This document shows positions 1-7,169 of a stretch of 7,413 nucleotides of DNA, one piece after another (position 1 is the stretch's first letter; every line of letters begins with the position of its first letter). The notes under the pieces are model-generated. The model saw only the letters and a program-made list of their open reading frames with translations. It had not been told where the DNA came from and did not search any database. The position numbers were made by a program, and so were the translations under genes. The stretch lies in NCBI RefSeq assembly GCF_000721495.1, contig NZ_JOHY01000117.1:1-7413 (forward strand), read 5' to 3'. The stretch is from Streptomyces sp. NRRL F-5123 (GTDB lineage: Bacteria; Actinomycetota; Actinomycetes; Streptomycetales; Streptomycetaceae).

Positions 1-1011
1 ACCGTCGACCCCAGCGGCGCCGTGAGCGACGTCCTCACCCTCCACACACCCGCCGCCGCACACAACCCGCAGCTCACCACGCTGCTCAACGCCGACATCA
101 CCACCACCCCCGGCCTCACCGTCGGCTCCGACACCAGCGGCAACGTCCAGATCAAGGACACCGCCGGACACGCGATCTACACCGCCCCCACTCCCCTCGC
201 CTGGGACTCCGCCGACACCACCACCGCAGCCCCGGACACCACCGCGGACATCGCCCCGGCCACCGCGGACGCCCTCCGCCGCGACGCGTCCGGCGCCCAC
301 CCGTCCTCGGCCCTGCGCCGTGGCGCCGCGGCCCGCAACGGGCGCGTGGGCGTCACCGCCGGACACGGCATGCTCGCCCTCACCCCGCCCGCCGCGCTGC
401 TCGACGCGAGCGACACCCGCTACCCCGTCTATCTGGACCCGACCTATTCGCCCTCCTACGGCGCCACCGGCTGGGCGAGCCCCGGATCCGGAGTGCCCAC
501 GCAGAACTTCTGGAAGAGTTCCGTCTCCTACACCGGTGACGCGGAAGTCGGTCCCAGCGGCGACGTCCAGGACGAGGCGATCAGCCTCTTCAACTTCCCC
601 GTGACGACATCACTGAAGACGGCGAAGATCTACGGCGCCTACTTCGACATCACCGAGACCTACTCCTGGGCCTGCCACACATCGGGCCACAACCAGAAGG
701 TCGACCTCTACGCGCCCACCAAGGTCCTGTCGTCCTCCAACGCGACCTGGAACAACTGGTCGGGGGTCCTCGGCACCCGGGTCGACCAGCAGGACTTCGC
801 CCTGGGGTACAACAGCGGCTGCCCCGCGGGCGGCGCGCCGCCCTTCGACGTCACGAGCACCATCTCGAAGGACATAACCGCCGGGATCACCGCGCAGACT
901 CTGGTGATGCGGGCGGACAGCCACACCGACAACTACGCCCTCAAGCGCTTCAAGGCCAGCTCGGCGCAGCTCGTCATCACCTACGACAAATACCCGAACA
1001 CCCCGCGCTGA
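1..1011 (+). CDS. Secreted DNRLRE-domain protein, 5'-truncated by window edge, upstream part of a broken gene
   Basis: The frame is open from the first base, so the true start and any signal peptide lie to the left; the GTG at 22 is internal. The visible 336 residues begin with a Thr/Ala/Asp-rich region of the type found before the beta domain in large Streptomyces surface proteins. A motif near residues 140-145 (YPVYLDP) leads into a DNRLRE-like domain at about residues 170-333, with the typical TWNN motif and a final LVITYD strand. Paired cysteines (ACHTSG, SGCPAG) suit an oxidised extracellular protein. The TGA at 1009-1011 comes directly after a linker (YPNTP) where related proteins continue into Ig-like and repeat domains. 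The next reading frame supplies exactly such domains, so this is probably the N-terminal half of one gene. The family's role is not well defined; binding to carbohydrate or cell surface is inferred. Confidence 0.8.
   Translation, partial: TVDPSGAVSDVLTLHTPAAAHNPQLTTLLNADITTTPGLTVGSDTSGNVQIKDTAGHAIYTAPTPLAWDSADTTTAAPDTTADIAPATADALRRDASGAHPSSALRRGAAARNGRVGVTAGHGMLALTPPAALLDASDTRYPVYLDPTYSPSYGATGWASPGSGVPTQNFWKSSVSYTGDAEVGPSGDVQDEAISLFNFPVTTSLKTAKIYGAYFDITETYSWACHTSGHNQKVDLYAPTKVLSSSNATWNNWSGVLGTRVDQQDFALGYNSGCPAGGAPPFDVTSTISKDITAGITAQTLVMRADSHTDNYALKRFKASSAQLVITYDKYPNTPR
1000..1011 (+). other. Frame-break site
   Basis: The segment contains a C4 run followed by GCGCTGA. In the upstream frame it reads T-P-R-stop; in the downstream frame the same bases give P-A-L-T. 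The coding signal (G/C-ending codons, beta-domain protein) moves from frame 1 to frame 3 here. A net loss of one base, or of any 3n+1 length, explains it. Confidence 0.65.
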
Positions 1012-1121
1012 CCACGACCTTCACCCTCTACAAGACCGCGGACACCGCGAAGACCAACCTGCTGACGGCCGCCAACGGGATCGCCGCCAACACCTATCAC
1101 GGCGCCTCGGGCCAGAACGCC

Positions 1122-3902
1122 GTGCTGAAGGTTCCCGAGGCCTTCTTCAAGAAGGTGTCGCCGGGCGGCCTCGGCACGTTCAGCTGGACGGTGAGCACGT
1201 CGGACGGCACGCTCAGCTCCAAGGCGTCGGCCACCCCCTGCTCCTTCGGGTGGGACGCCAGCAGGCCGGGCGACCCCGAGGTGGCGCCGGACACGTCCCC
1301 TCCCGCGGACAGCCACACCTGCCCCACGCTGGAAGACCCCGGCCTCGGGTCGGTCCAGCCCATCGGCGCCCGCTGCTCCTTCACCGTCGCCCCTCCGACC
1401 GGCGAGACCGTCTCGGGCTTCGAGTACCAGCTCAACCAGTCCGCGCCGGTGACGGTCGACGTGAACGGCCCGACCACGATCACCGTGCCGGTCAGCCGGC
1501 TCGTCAACACCCTCACCGTCATCGCGTTCTCGCCGGGCGGCAACCTCGGCGAGCCGAAGTTCGTGGAATTCCTCGGCACCGGGATCAGCCCGGCGGCCGG
1601 TGACGGCGACGTCACCATGGACGGCACCCCCGACCTCGTCACCGTCGGCGGCCCGGGGACGGCCCTGCCGTCCGGGGCGTGGCTGTCGACCGGCCGCCCC
1701 GGCGGCGGCGTCAACGAGGCCGCGACCGACATCGGCGTCAACGGCCTCCAGACCGACGACGAGGCCGGCACGCCGAAGCCGTCCGACTGGGACGGCGCCC
1801 AGGCCGTCACCGGCAATTTCTGCGGCAACGGCGCCCAGGACGTCCTCGCCTACTTCAGCGCTGACGGCAGCGGCTCCGTCGTCTGCAACGACGGCAGCGC
1901 CAGCAGCATCGCCCCCGGCAACCCGACCACGATCGGCGAGTCCACCGCGCCCTACGAACTCCCCGACGGCACCTTCGTCGACGAGGACGGCACCCCCGCC
2001 ACCCAGGTCGTCACCGCGGGCGACACCAGCGGCGCGAACACCGGGCTCCCCGACCTGCTCGCGACGATGGACAACACGCTCTACCTGACCTACAGCTTCA
2101 CCGCCAACGGCTACGGCTTCCTCCTCGACCCCGACTGGGGCACCTGCGCGAGCTGCTACGCCCTCACCTCGCTCAACACCCCGGACGGCACCCAGGACTG
2201 GGACAGCTGGACCCTCGCCACCACCCAACTGCCCACCGGCACAGCCCTCTACCTGTGGAACCCCACCACCGGTGAACTGGACCTCTGGACCGGGCTCGGC
2301 ATCAGCACCGACGGCACCACCCTCACCACCACCGGACAGATCCAGCTCGCCGCGGCAGGCTGGAACCAGAACCCGGACCACCCCCTCACACTGCAGGCCG
2401 CCGACCTCGACGGGACGGGCCGGCCCTCGCTGCGGGCGGTCGACCGCACCACCGGGCAGGTCACCCCGTACCTCTTCGACGGCACCACGCTCACCCCGCA
2501 GACCGCGCAGACCGTCTCCAACCCCGACCACATCTGGCCGCTGAAGGACGGGGTGGCGCACACCGCGGCCACCACCGCCGCCGACGCGAGCGGGAGCCTG
2601 GCGCTCACCGGCTCCGCGTCCGGGGCCCAGTGGGACACCGACGACGTGCGCGGCACCGTCCTCACCCTGGACGGCACGGGAACGATGTCGTCCACCGCGG
2701 CGCTGTCGATGTCCGCCCCGTTCTCGCTGTCCCTGTGGGCCAAGCCCGCCGCGTTCGGCGGTGTCATCGCCTCGCAGGACGGCGTCAAGAACTCCGGCTT
2801 CCTGCTCTACTCGCAGAGCGACCACACCTGGTCCTTCTGCATGGCCACGGCCGACACCACCCGCGGCTACGACTGCGCCGCCGGCGGCACCGCCGTCATC
2901 GGTCAGTGGGCCCATCTGACCGCCACCTACGACCCGGCGACCAAGGTCATGGACCTGTTCGTGGACGGCCGGCTCGTGGCCCACGGCCGGCACACCGCCG
3001 TGTCCGGCTTCACCGGCGGATTCACCCTCGGCAACGACATCAACAACGGTGCCCGCGCCTCCTTCTACAGCGGCTCCGTCTCCGACGTCCAGACGTGGAA
3101 CGGCACCGTGCTGACCATCGACCAGGTCACCGCGATGGCCAACCTCCGCTCCGCGGACCCGCCGTACACCTTCGCCGATCTCGCCGACTACGACGGGGAC
3201 GGCAACTCCGACGTGGTCGCCGCCGACACCTACGGCAACCTGTGGGTCTACCAGGGCAGCGGCGCGGGGAAGCTGGTGTCCGGCCCGCTCTACATCGGCA
3301 CCGGCTTCACCGGCTTCACCCTCGTCGGCGTCGCCGACTTCGACAAGGACGGCTACGCCGACGTCATCGCCCGCGCCCCCGACAACACGCTGCGCCTCTT
3401 CCCGGGCGACGCCGGCCACAACCTGCTCACGCCCACCGTCACCATCGGCACCGGCTGGGGCAACTACCGCTTCGCCGGCGTCCGCGACTTCAACAAGGAC
3501 GGCAAGCCGGACGTCGTCGCCGCCGACCCCTCGGGCGACCTGTGGCTCTACCCCGGCACCGGCGTGGGGGCCGGCCTCGGCACCCGCGTCCAGCTGGGCA
3601 ACGGGTGGACCAACTACGCCCTCGCCGGGCTCGCCGACTTCGACAAGGACGGCAACCTCGACGTCATCGCCCGCGACAGCGCCGGGATCCTGTGGAATTA
3701 CCACGGCAACGGCAGCAACGACGTCAGCAACCCGACCCAGGTGGGCACCGGCTGGAACTCCTACACCTTCGCCGGGCTCAACGACTTCAACGGCGACGGC
3801 GACCCCGACGCCGTCGCCCGCGACAGCGCCGGGATCCTGTGGTTCTATCCCCGCACCGCCACCGCGTGGAGCGCCCGCACCCAGATCGGCATCCGCTGGT
3901 GA
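1122..3902 (+). CDS. LamG and FG-GAP/VCBS repeat protein, downstream part of a broken gene
   Basis: From the GTG at 1122 it encodes 926 residues, but coding-like sequence in this frame reaches back to about 1005 (LTTTFTLYKTADTAKTNLL and onward) with no ATG, GTG or TTG before 1122. There is also no good ribosome binding site at 1122, so this is unlikely to be an independent gene. Domains: an Ig/FN3-like region (to about residue 55, ending at a DASRPGDPEV hinge) and a second beta domain (to about 155). Degenerate VCBS-like repeats follow at about 160-440, then a LamG jellyroll at about 470-673 with the usual GQWAHLTATYDPATKVMDLFVDG core. Five FG-GAP repeats at 684-926 carry Ca-loop motifs such as DFDKDGYAD and DFNKDGKPD. 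Cysteines are often spaced as possible disulfides (TCASC; SFCMAT with YDCAAG). There is no C-terminal anchor. The likely role is extracellular binding or adhesion with calcium-stabilised repeats; no catalytic residues were seen. Confidence 0.8.
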   Translation: MLKVPEAFFKKVSPGGLGTFSWTVSTSDGTLSSKASATPCSFGWDASRPGDPEVAPDTSPPADSHTCPTLEDPGLGSVQPIGARCSFTVAPPTGETVSGFEYQLNQSAPVTVDVNGPTTITVPVSRLVNTLTVIAFSPGGNLGEPKFVEFLGTGISPAAGDGDVTMDGTPDLVTVGGPGTALPSGAWLSTGRPGGGVNEAATDIGVNGLQTDDEAGTPKPSDWDGAQAVTGNFCGNGAQDVLAYFSADGSGSVVCNDGSASSIAPGNPTTIGESTAPYELPDGTFVDEDGTPATQVVTAGDTSGANTGLPDLLATMDNTLYLTYSFTANGYGFLLDPDWGTCASCYALTSLNTPDGTQDWDSWTLATTQLPTGTALYLWNPTTGELDLWTGLGISTDGTTLTTTGQIQLAAAGWNQNPDHPLTLQAADLDGTGRPSLRAVDRTTGQVTPYLFDGTTLTPQTAQTVSNPDHIWPLKDGVAHTAATTAADASGSLALTGSASGAQWDTDDVRGTVLTLDGTGTMSSTAALSMSAPFSLSLWAKPAAFGGVIASQDGVKNSGFLLYSQSDHTWSFCMATADTTRGYDCAAGGTAVIGQWAHLTATYDPATKVMDLFVDGRLVAHGRHTAVSGFTGGFTLGNDINNGARASFYSGSVSDVQTWNGTVLTIDQVTAMANLRSADPPYTFADLADYDGDGNSDVVAADTYGNLWVYQGSGAGKLVSGPLYIGTGFTGFTLVGVADFDKDGYADVIARAPDNTLRLFPGDAGHNLLTPTVTIGTGWGNYRFAGVRDFNKDGKPDVVAADPSGDLWLYPGTGVGAGLGTRVQLGNGWTNYALAGLADFDKDGNLDVIARDSAGILWNYHGNGSNDVSNPTQVGTGWNSYTFAGLNDFNGDGDPDAVARDSAGILWFYPRTATAWSARTQIGIRW
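3171..3902 (+). repeat. Five tandem FG-GAP coding repeats, 150-bp period
   Basis: Repeat starts fall at 3171, 3321, 3471, 3621 and 3768, giving spacings of 150, 150, 150 and 147 bases. Each unit encodes (F/L)(A/V)(G/D)(L/V)xDxDxDG, a DVxAxD strand, a (L/I)W(L/V)YxG strand and a closing GxGW motif. The Asp-rich loops (DYDGDGNSD, DFDKDGYAD, DFNKDGKPD, DFDKDGNLD, DFNGDGDPD) match calcium-binding loops of integrin-like FG-GAP repeats. The last unit lacks the closing region and ends at IGIRW-stop. The set would form blades of a beta-propeller, possibly together with the degenerate units before the LamG domain. Confidence 0.85.
3667..3842 (+). repeat. 29-bp identical direct repeat within FG-GAP units 4 and 5
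   Basis: Bases 3667-3695 and 3814-3842 are identical over 29 positions (offset 147) and both encode ARDSAGILW. Flanking bases differ at once on both sides. Other units encode similar strands with different codons, so units 4 and 5 share a more recent history, by duplication or gene conversion. Confidence 0.8.
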
Positions 3903-3918
3903 GCGGCCCGGCCGACCC

Positions 3919-3941
3919 GTTCCGACAACCTGTTCCGACAA
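3919..3941 (+). repeat. Short direct repeat GTTCCGACAA x2 in the 61-bp intergenic gap
   Basis: GTTCCGACAA occurs at 3919-3928 and again at 3932-3941, a 13-base period, between the secreted-protein stop and the YcxB-like start. The gap has no hairpin strong enough to be a terminator, so read-through into the next gene is plausible. The repeat could be a small operator or chance. Confidence 0.4.
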
Positions 3942-3963
3942 GCCGAGGAAAAGAGCGACGAAG

Positions 3964-4482
3964 GTGGACATCCAGATCGAGGGCCACATGACGGTGGAGG
4001 ACATCACCGCGGCGTCCTTCCACATCCAGCGCTGGGAGATGATGCGGATCACGCCCGGGGCCGTCGTCCTCGCGGTGGTCGCCGTGCTCACGGCCTTCAC
4101 GGTCCCCGTGGTCGCCGTCGTGTGCGGGCTGGGCTTGGCCGTTGTTGTGGGGCTGCACCTGAAGTGGCGGCGGGACGCGCGGCAGATCGCGGCGGGCGCG
4201 GTGCGGCTCGCCGACCCGTTCTCCGTGCGGTTCACGGACTCGAAGGCCACCTTCGCGCAGAACGGCACGGAATCGGCGTACCCGTGGGACAAGATCGCGT
4301 ACGTGACGCGGTCCGACGCGGCGTGGATCGTCGTGCCCGGTGACCCACGGGAGGTGTTCATGCTGCCGCACCGGGCGCTGTCGCCCTCCCAGACCGCCGA
4401 GTTCACCCGGCTGCTGTCGAGCTGGCCGCAACGCAAGTACCGCAAGGCCAGATTGCCTGCGCCCAGGATGCCGCGGTTCTGA
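3964..4482 (+). CDS. YcxB-like family membrane protein
   Basis: This encodes a 172-residue protein with a short cytoplasmic N-terminus (MDIQIEGHMTVEDITAA), two close hydrophobic segments at about residues 31-47 and 49-66, a basic turn (KWRRDAR), and a C-terminal soluble domain. The soluble part (about 82-155) has the pattern known from YcxB-like proteins: FSVRFTDSKATF, then YPWDKIAYVTRSDAAWIVVPG, then EVFMLPHRALS. The family is widespread and its biochemical role is unknown. The start is the GTG at 3964. A GAGGA at 3945-3949 lies 14 bases upstream, which is long, and an in-frame ATG at 3988 is the alternative. GTG is preferred because the first eight residues fit the strand that usually begins this domain. 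It follows the large secreted gene by 61 bases on the same strand and may share its transcript. No signal for independent control was seen. Confidence 0.75.
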   Translation: MDIQIEGHMTVEDITAASFHIQRWEMMRITPGAVVLAVVAVLTAFTVPVVAVVCGLGLAVVVGLHLKWRRDARQIAAGAVRLADPFSVRFTDSKATFAQNGTESAYPWDKIAYVTRSDAAWIVVPGDPREVFMLPHRALSPSQTAEFTRLLSSWPQRKYRKARLPAPRMPRF

Positions 4483-4514
4483 CGCGGATCTGACGCCTCC
4501 CGGGTGTGACGTAC

Positions 4515-4546
4515 GCGGGCCCCGCCGGATCACCGGCGGGGCCCGC
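4515..4546. terminator. Bidirectional terminator hairpin between convergent genes
   Basis: A perfect 14-bp G/C-rich stem (4515-4528 paired with 4533-4546) closes on the loop ATCA. It lies 32 bases after the stop of the YcxB-like gene and 13 bases past the stop of the UvrA-like gene on the opposite strand. There is no U-tract, which is common for actinomycete terminators. The symmetry means it can serve both strands. Confidence 0.8.
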
Positions 4547-4559
4547 CGCCGTCGCGGGA

Positions 4560-6944
4560 TCAGGCGCCGACGTAGGCCGCCAGGTGCTCGCCGGTCAGGG
4601 TGGCGCGGGTGGTGACGAGGTCGGCGGGGGTGCCCTCGAAGACGATGCGGCCGCCGTCGTGGCCGGCGCCGGGGCCCAGGTCGACGATCCAGTCGGCGTG
4701 GGCCATGACGGCCTGGTGGTGCTCGACGACGATGACGGACTTGCCCGCGTCCACCAGGCGGTCCAGGAGGGCCAGGAGCTGGGCGACGTCGGCGAGGTGG
4801 AGGCCGGTCGTGGGCTCGTCCAGGACGTAGACGCCGCCCTTCTCGCCCATGTGGGTGGCGAGCTTCAGGCGCTGGCGCTCGCCGCCGGACAGGGTGGTGA
4901 GGGGCTGGCCGATGGTGAGGTACCCGAGGCCGACGTCCACCAGGCGGGCCAGGACCGCGTGGGCGGCGGGGGTGCGGGCGTCGCCGTCCGCGAAGAACTC
5001 CGCGGCCTCGGCGACGGACATCGCCAGCACCTCGCTGATGTCGCGCCCGCCGAAGGTGTACTCAAGCACCTCGGGCGAGAAGCGCTTGCCGTCGCAGTCC
5101 TCGCACGGACTCGCGACGCCCGCCATCATCGCGAGGTCGGTGTAGACGACCCCGGCGCCGTTGCAGGTCGGGCAGGCACCCTCGGAGTTGGCGCTGAAGA
5201 GCGCGGGCTTGACGCCGTGGGCCTTCGCGAAGGCCTTGCGGATCGGGTCGAGCAGCCCGGTGTACGTCGCCGGGTTGCTGCGCCGCGAGCCGCGGATCGG
5301 ACTCTGGTCGATCGACACGACACCCGCCTCCGCCGCCTCGGCGGACTTCAGCAGCGAGCCGTGCACGAGCGAGCTCTTCCCGGAGCCCGCCACGCCCGTC
5401 ACGACGCACAGCACGCCGAGCGGGATGTCCACGTCCACGTCCCGCAGGTTGTTGGCGTCGGCGCCGCGCACCGCGAGGGTGCCGGAGGGCTTGCGCACCT
5501 CGTCCTTGAGCGCCGCGCGGTCGTCGAGGTGGCGGCCGGTGGTCGTACCGCTGCCGCGCAGGCCCGCGACCGTGCCCTCGTAAGTGACCGTGCCGCCCGC
5601 GGAGCCCGCGCCGGGGCCGAGGTCCACGACGTGGTCGGCGATCGCGATCGTCTCCGGCTTGTGCTCGACGACCAGCACCGTGTTGCCCTTGTCGCGCAGC
5701 CGCAGCAGCAGGTCGTTCATCCGCTGGATGTCGTGCGGGTGCAGGCCCGCCGTGGGCTCGTCGAAGACGTACGTGACGTCGGTGAGCGACGAGCCGAGCT
5801 GCCGGATCATCTTCACGCGCTGCGACTCGCCGCCCGACAGCGATCCCGCGGGCCGGTCGAGCGCGAGGTAGCCGAGGCCGATCTCGGTGAAGGAGTCCAG
5901 CGTCACCGACAGCGCCGCCAGCAGCGGGGCGACGGACGGCTCGTCCAGGCCGCGCACCCACTCCGCGAGGTCGCTGATCTGCATCGCGCACGCGTCCGCG
6001 ATGCTCACCCCGCCGATCTTCGACGACCGCGCGCCCTCCGCCAGCCGGGTGCCGTCGCACTCCGGGCAGGTGGTGAAGGTGACCGCGCGCTCCACGAAGG
6101 CCCGGATGTGCGGCTGCAGCGACTCCTTGTCCTTCGACAGCATCGACTTCTGGATCTTGGGGATGAGCCCCTCGTAGGTGAGGTTGACGCCCTCGACCTT
6201 GACCTTCGTCGGCTCCTTGTAGAGGAAGTCCTGCATCTCCTTCTTCGTGAACTTCGCGATCGGCTTGTGCGGGTCCAGCACCCCGGACTCCGCGTAGACC
6301 CGCACCGTCCAGAAGCTGTCGGACTTCCAGCCGGGGATCGTGAAGGCGCCCTCCGCGAGCGACTTCGAGTCGTCGTAGAGCTGGCTCAGGTCGATGTCGG
6401 AGACGGTGCCGCGGCCCTCGCAGCGGGTGCACATGCCGCCGGTGCGGCTGAACGTCGCCTTCACGGCCTTCTTCGCGCCGCGCTCGACGGTGATCGCGCC
6501 GGCCGCGTGGACCGACGGCACGTTGAAGGCGTACGCGCTGGGCGGGCCGATGTGCGGGGTGCCCAGGCGGCTGAAGAGGATGCGCAGCATGGCGTTGGCG
6601 TCGGTGGCCGTGCCGACGGTGGAGCGCGGGTCGGCGCCCATCCGCTGCTGGTCGACGCTGATCACGGTGGTCAGGCCCGCCAGCACGTCCACGTCGGGGC
6701 GGGAGAGCGTCGGCATGAAGCCCTGGACGAAGGCGCTGTAGGTCTCGTTGATGAGCCGCTGCGACTCGGCGGCGACCGTGTCGAAGACCAGCGAGCTCTT
6801 GCCGGAGCCGGACACGCCGGTGAAGACGGTCAGCCGCCGCTTCGGGATCTCGACGTGGACGTCCTTGAGGTTGTTCACGCGGGCGCCGTGCACCCGGATC
6901 ACGTCGTGGCTGTCCGCCCCGGTCCCTGCGTCCGTCCCCGTCAT
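4560..6944 (-). CDS. UvrA-like excinuclease ABC ATPase (class II, UvrA2/DrrC-type)
   Basis: This encodes 794 residues with two ABC modules. Module 1: Walker [10 protein letters not shown] at 43-51, Cys pairs C172/C175 and C293/C296, signature LSGGESQR at 369-376, Walker B VFDEP at 393-397 and the switch His at 428. Module 2: Walker [10 protein letters not shown] at 517-525, zinc site C591/C594/C614/C617, signature LSGGERQR at 685-692, Walker B VLDEP at 707-711 and His 742 region. All ATPase motifs look intact. Canonical UvrA is about 940-970 residues with three zinc modules; here only two are visible and the space before C172 is too short for a UvrB-binding domain. That matches UvrA2 and DrrC-type proteins, linked in known cases to DNA-damage or DNA-binding-drug tolerance. 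The ATG at 6944 is chosen because GAGGGAG (6951-6957) sits six bases upstream. A GTG at 6983 would add 13 residues but has no such site. Its exact substrate is unknown. Confidence 0.9.
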   Translation of the reverse strand: MTGTDAGTGADSHDVIRVHGARVNNLKDVHVEIPKRRLTVFTGVSGSGKSSLVFDTVAAESQRLINETYSAFVQGFMPTLSRPDVDVLAGLTTVISVDQQRMGADPRSTVGTATDANAMLRILFSRLGTPHIGPPSAYAFNVPSVHAAGAITVERGAKKAVKATFSRTGGMCTRCEGRGTVSDIDLSQLYDDSKSLAEGAFTIPGWKSDSFWTVRVYAESGVLDPHKPIAKFTKKEMQDFLYKEPTKVKVEGVNLTYEGLIPKIQKSMLSKDKESLQPHIRAFVERAVTFTTCPECDGTRLAEGARSSKIGGVSIADACAMQISDLAEWVRGLDEPSVAPLLAALSVTLDSFTEIGLGYLALDRPAGSLSGGESQRVKMIRQLGSSLTDVTYVFDEPTAGLHPHDIQRMNDLLLRLRDKGNTVLVVEHKPETIAIADHVVDLGPGAGSAGGTVTYEGTVAGLRGSGTTTGRHLDDRAALKDEVRKPSGTLAVRGADANNLRDVDVDIPLGVLCVVTGVAGSGKSSLVHGSLLKSAEAAEAGVVSIDQSPIRGSRRSNPATYTGLLDPIRKAFAKAHGVKPALFSANSEGACPTCNGAGVVYTDLAMMAGVASPCEDCDGKRFSPEVLEYTFGGRDISEVLAMSVAEAAEFFADGDARTPAAHAVLARLVDVGLGYLTIGQPLTTLSGGERQRLKLATHMGEKGGVYVLDEPTTGLHLADVAQLLALLDRLVDAGKSVIVVEHHQAVMAHADWIVDLGPGAGHDGGRIVFEGTPADLVTTRATLTGEHLAAYVGA

Positions 6945-6950
6945 CCCTGG

Positions 6951-6957
6951 CTCCCTC
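6951..6957 (-). promoter_or_regulatory. Ribosome binding site deciding the UvrA-like start
   Basis: On the minus strand this reads GAGGGAG, with six bases before the ATG at 6944. It favours that start over the in-frame GTG at 6983, which is preceded by CCGTTACG with no purine-rich site. Confidence 0.7.
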
Positions 6958-6966
6958 GTGCGTGCG

Positions 6967-6996
6967 GCTGTACTGCTCGCCACCGTAACGGGGCAA
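6967..6996 (-). promoter_or_regulatory. Candidate vegetative promoter for the UvrA-like gene
   Basis: On the minus strand TTGCCC (6991-6996) and TACAGC (6967-6972) are 18 bases apart, a loose match to the main actinomycete sigma factor consensus. It would give a short leader carrying the GAGGGAG site and would exclude the GTG at 6983 as a start. The -10 match is weak, so this is tentative. Confidence 0.3.
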
Positions 6997-7032
6997 GGCT
7001 GCGGCGCGCTTCTCCGTTCGTGACCGGGGCGG

Positions 7033-7092
7033 ACGGACGCGGGTGCAGGGCCGGGACGGACGCGGGTACAGGGCCGGGACGGACGCGGGTAC
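7033..7092. repeat. 23-bp tandem repeat upstream of the UvrA-like gene
   Basis: Units start at 7033, 7056 and 7079, each beginning ACGGACGCGGGT. The first two units are complete and differ at one base (G versus A at unit position 13); the third matches for 14 bases and then runs into the next hairpin. The array lies about 90-150 bases upstream of the UvrA-like ATG, and downstream of the transglycosylase terminator. It is well placed to be an operator array or an upstream promoter element, but it could be a neutral intergenic repeat. Confidence 0.8.
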
Positions 7093-7095
7093 GCC

Positions 7096-7132
7096 GAAGG
7101 GCGGCGGGGCCGGTGTGGCCCCGCCGCCCTTC
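7096..7132 (-). terminator. Terminator hairpin after the transglycosylase gene
   Basis: A perfect 16-bp stem (7096-7111 paired with 7117-7132) encloses a five-base loop and lies 37 bases past the transglycosylase stop on the minus strand. There is no U-tract. Its presence implies that the UvrA-like gene downstream has its own promoter. Confidence 0.75.
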
Positions 7133-7169
7133 ACGTGCCGTGGCGGATCAATTCACGATCAGCGACGGA

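Larger units (their letters stand above)
1..3902 (+). pseudogene. Composite large secreted DNRLRE/Ig-like/LamG/FG-GAP gene interrupted by a frameshift
   Basis: Two adjacent frames encode consecutive modules of one known architecture. Frame 1 ends with ITYDKYPNTP then R and stop, while the frame one base back (-1) reads P-A-L-T-T-T-F-T-L-Y-K straight through. Adding one C to the CCCC run at 1001-1004, or one G at 1005, restores a continuous protein of at least about 1,300 residues. Neither half looks complete: the first lacks the C-terminal modules and the second lacks both a start and a secretion signal. This is either a sequencing indel in a short homopolymer or a real inactivating lesion. 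A separately translated secreted N-terminal fragment could still be made in the second case. I see no classic slippery heptamer that would support programmed frameshifting. Confidence 0.6.

Noticed and set aside
1000..1011. Programmed -1 ribosomal frameshift joining the two halves
   Set aside because: No X-XXY-YYZ slippery heptamer and no obvious downstream stem or pseudoknot was seen; a mutation or sequencing indel is simpler.
2630..3991. A 453-codon + strand frame inside the LamG/FG-GAP region
   Set aside because: The protein is Arg/His-rich and repetitive only because it reads the FG-GAP repeats in the wrong frame.
981..4445. A 1154-codon open frame on the minus strand opposite the secreted gene
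   Set aside because: The product is a low-complexity Gly/Val/Ala/Arg protein with no recognisable domain, and the + strand frame has clear domains and codon bias. Long antisense frames are expected at this GC content.
6944..6983. Start of the UvrA-like protein at the GTG at 6983
   Set aside because: There is no ribosome binding site before it, and the added 13 residues are unlike the conserved N-terminus; the ATG at 6944 has a strong site.
7033..7092. CRISPR array
   Set aside because: The units are directly adjacent with no spacers and there are no cas genes in the window.
5062..7134. A 690-codon minus-strand frame overlapping the UvrA-like gene
   Set aside because: It is Arg/Pro/Gly-rich, has no motif, and is offset by one frame from the UvrA-like coding frame; it is a composition shadow.
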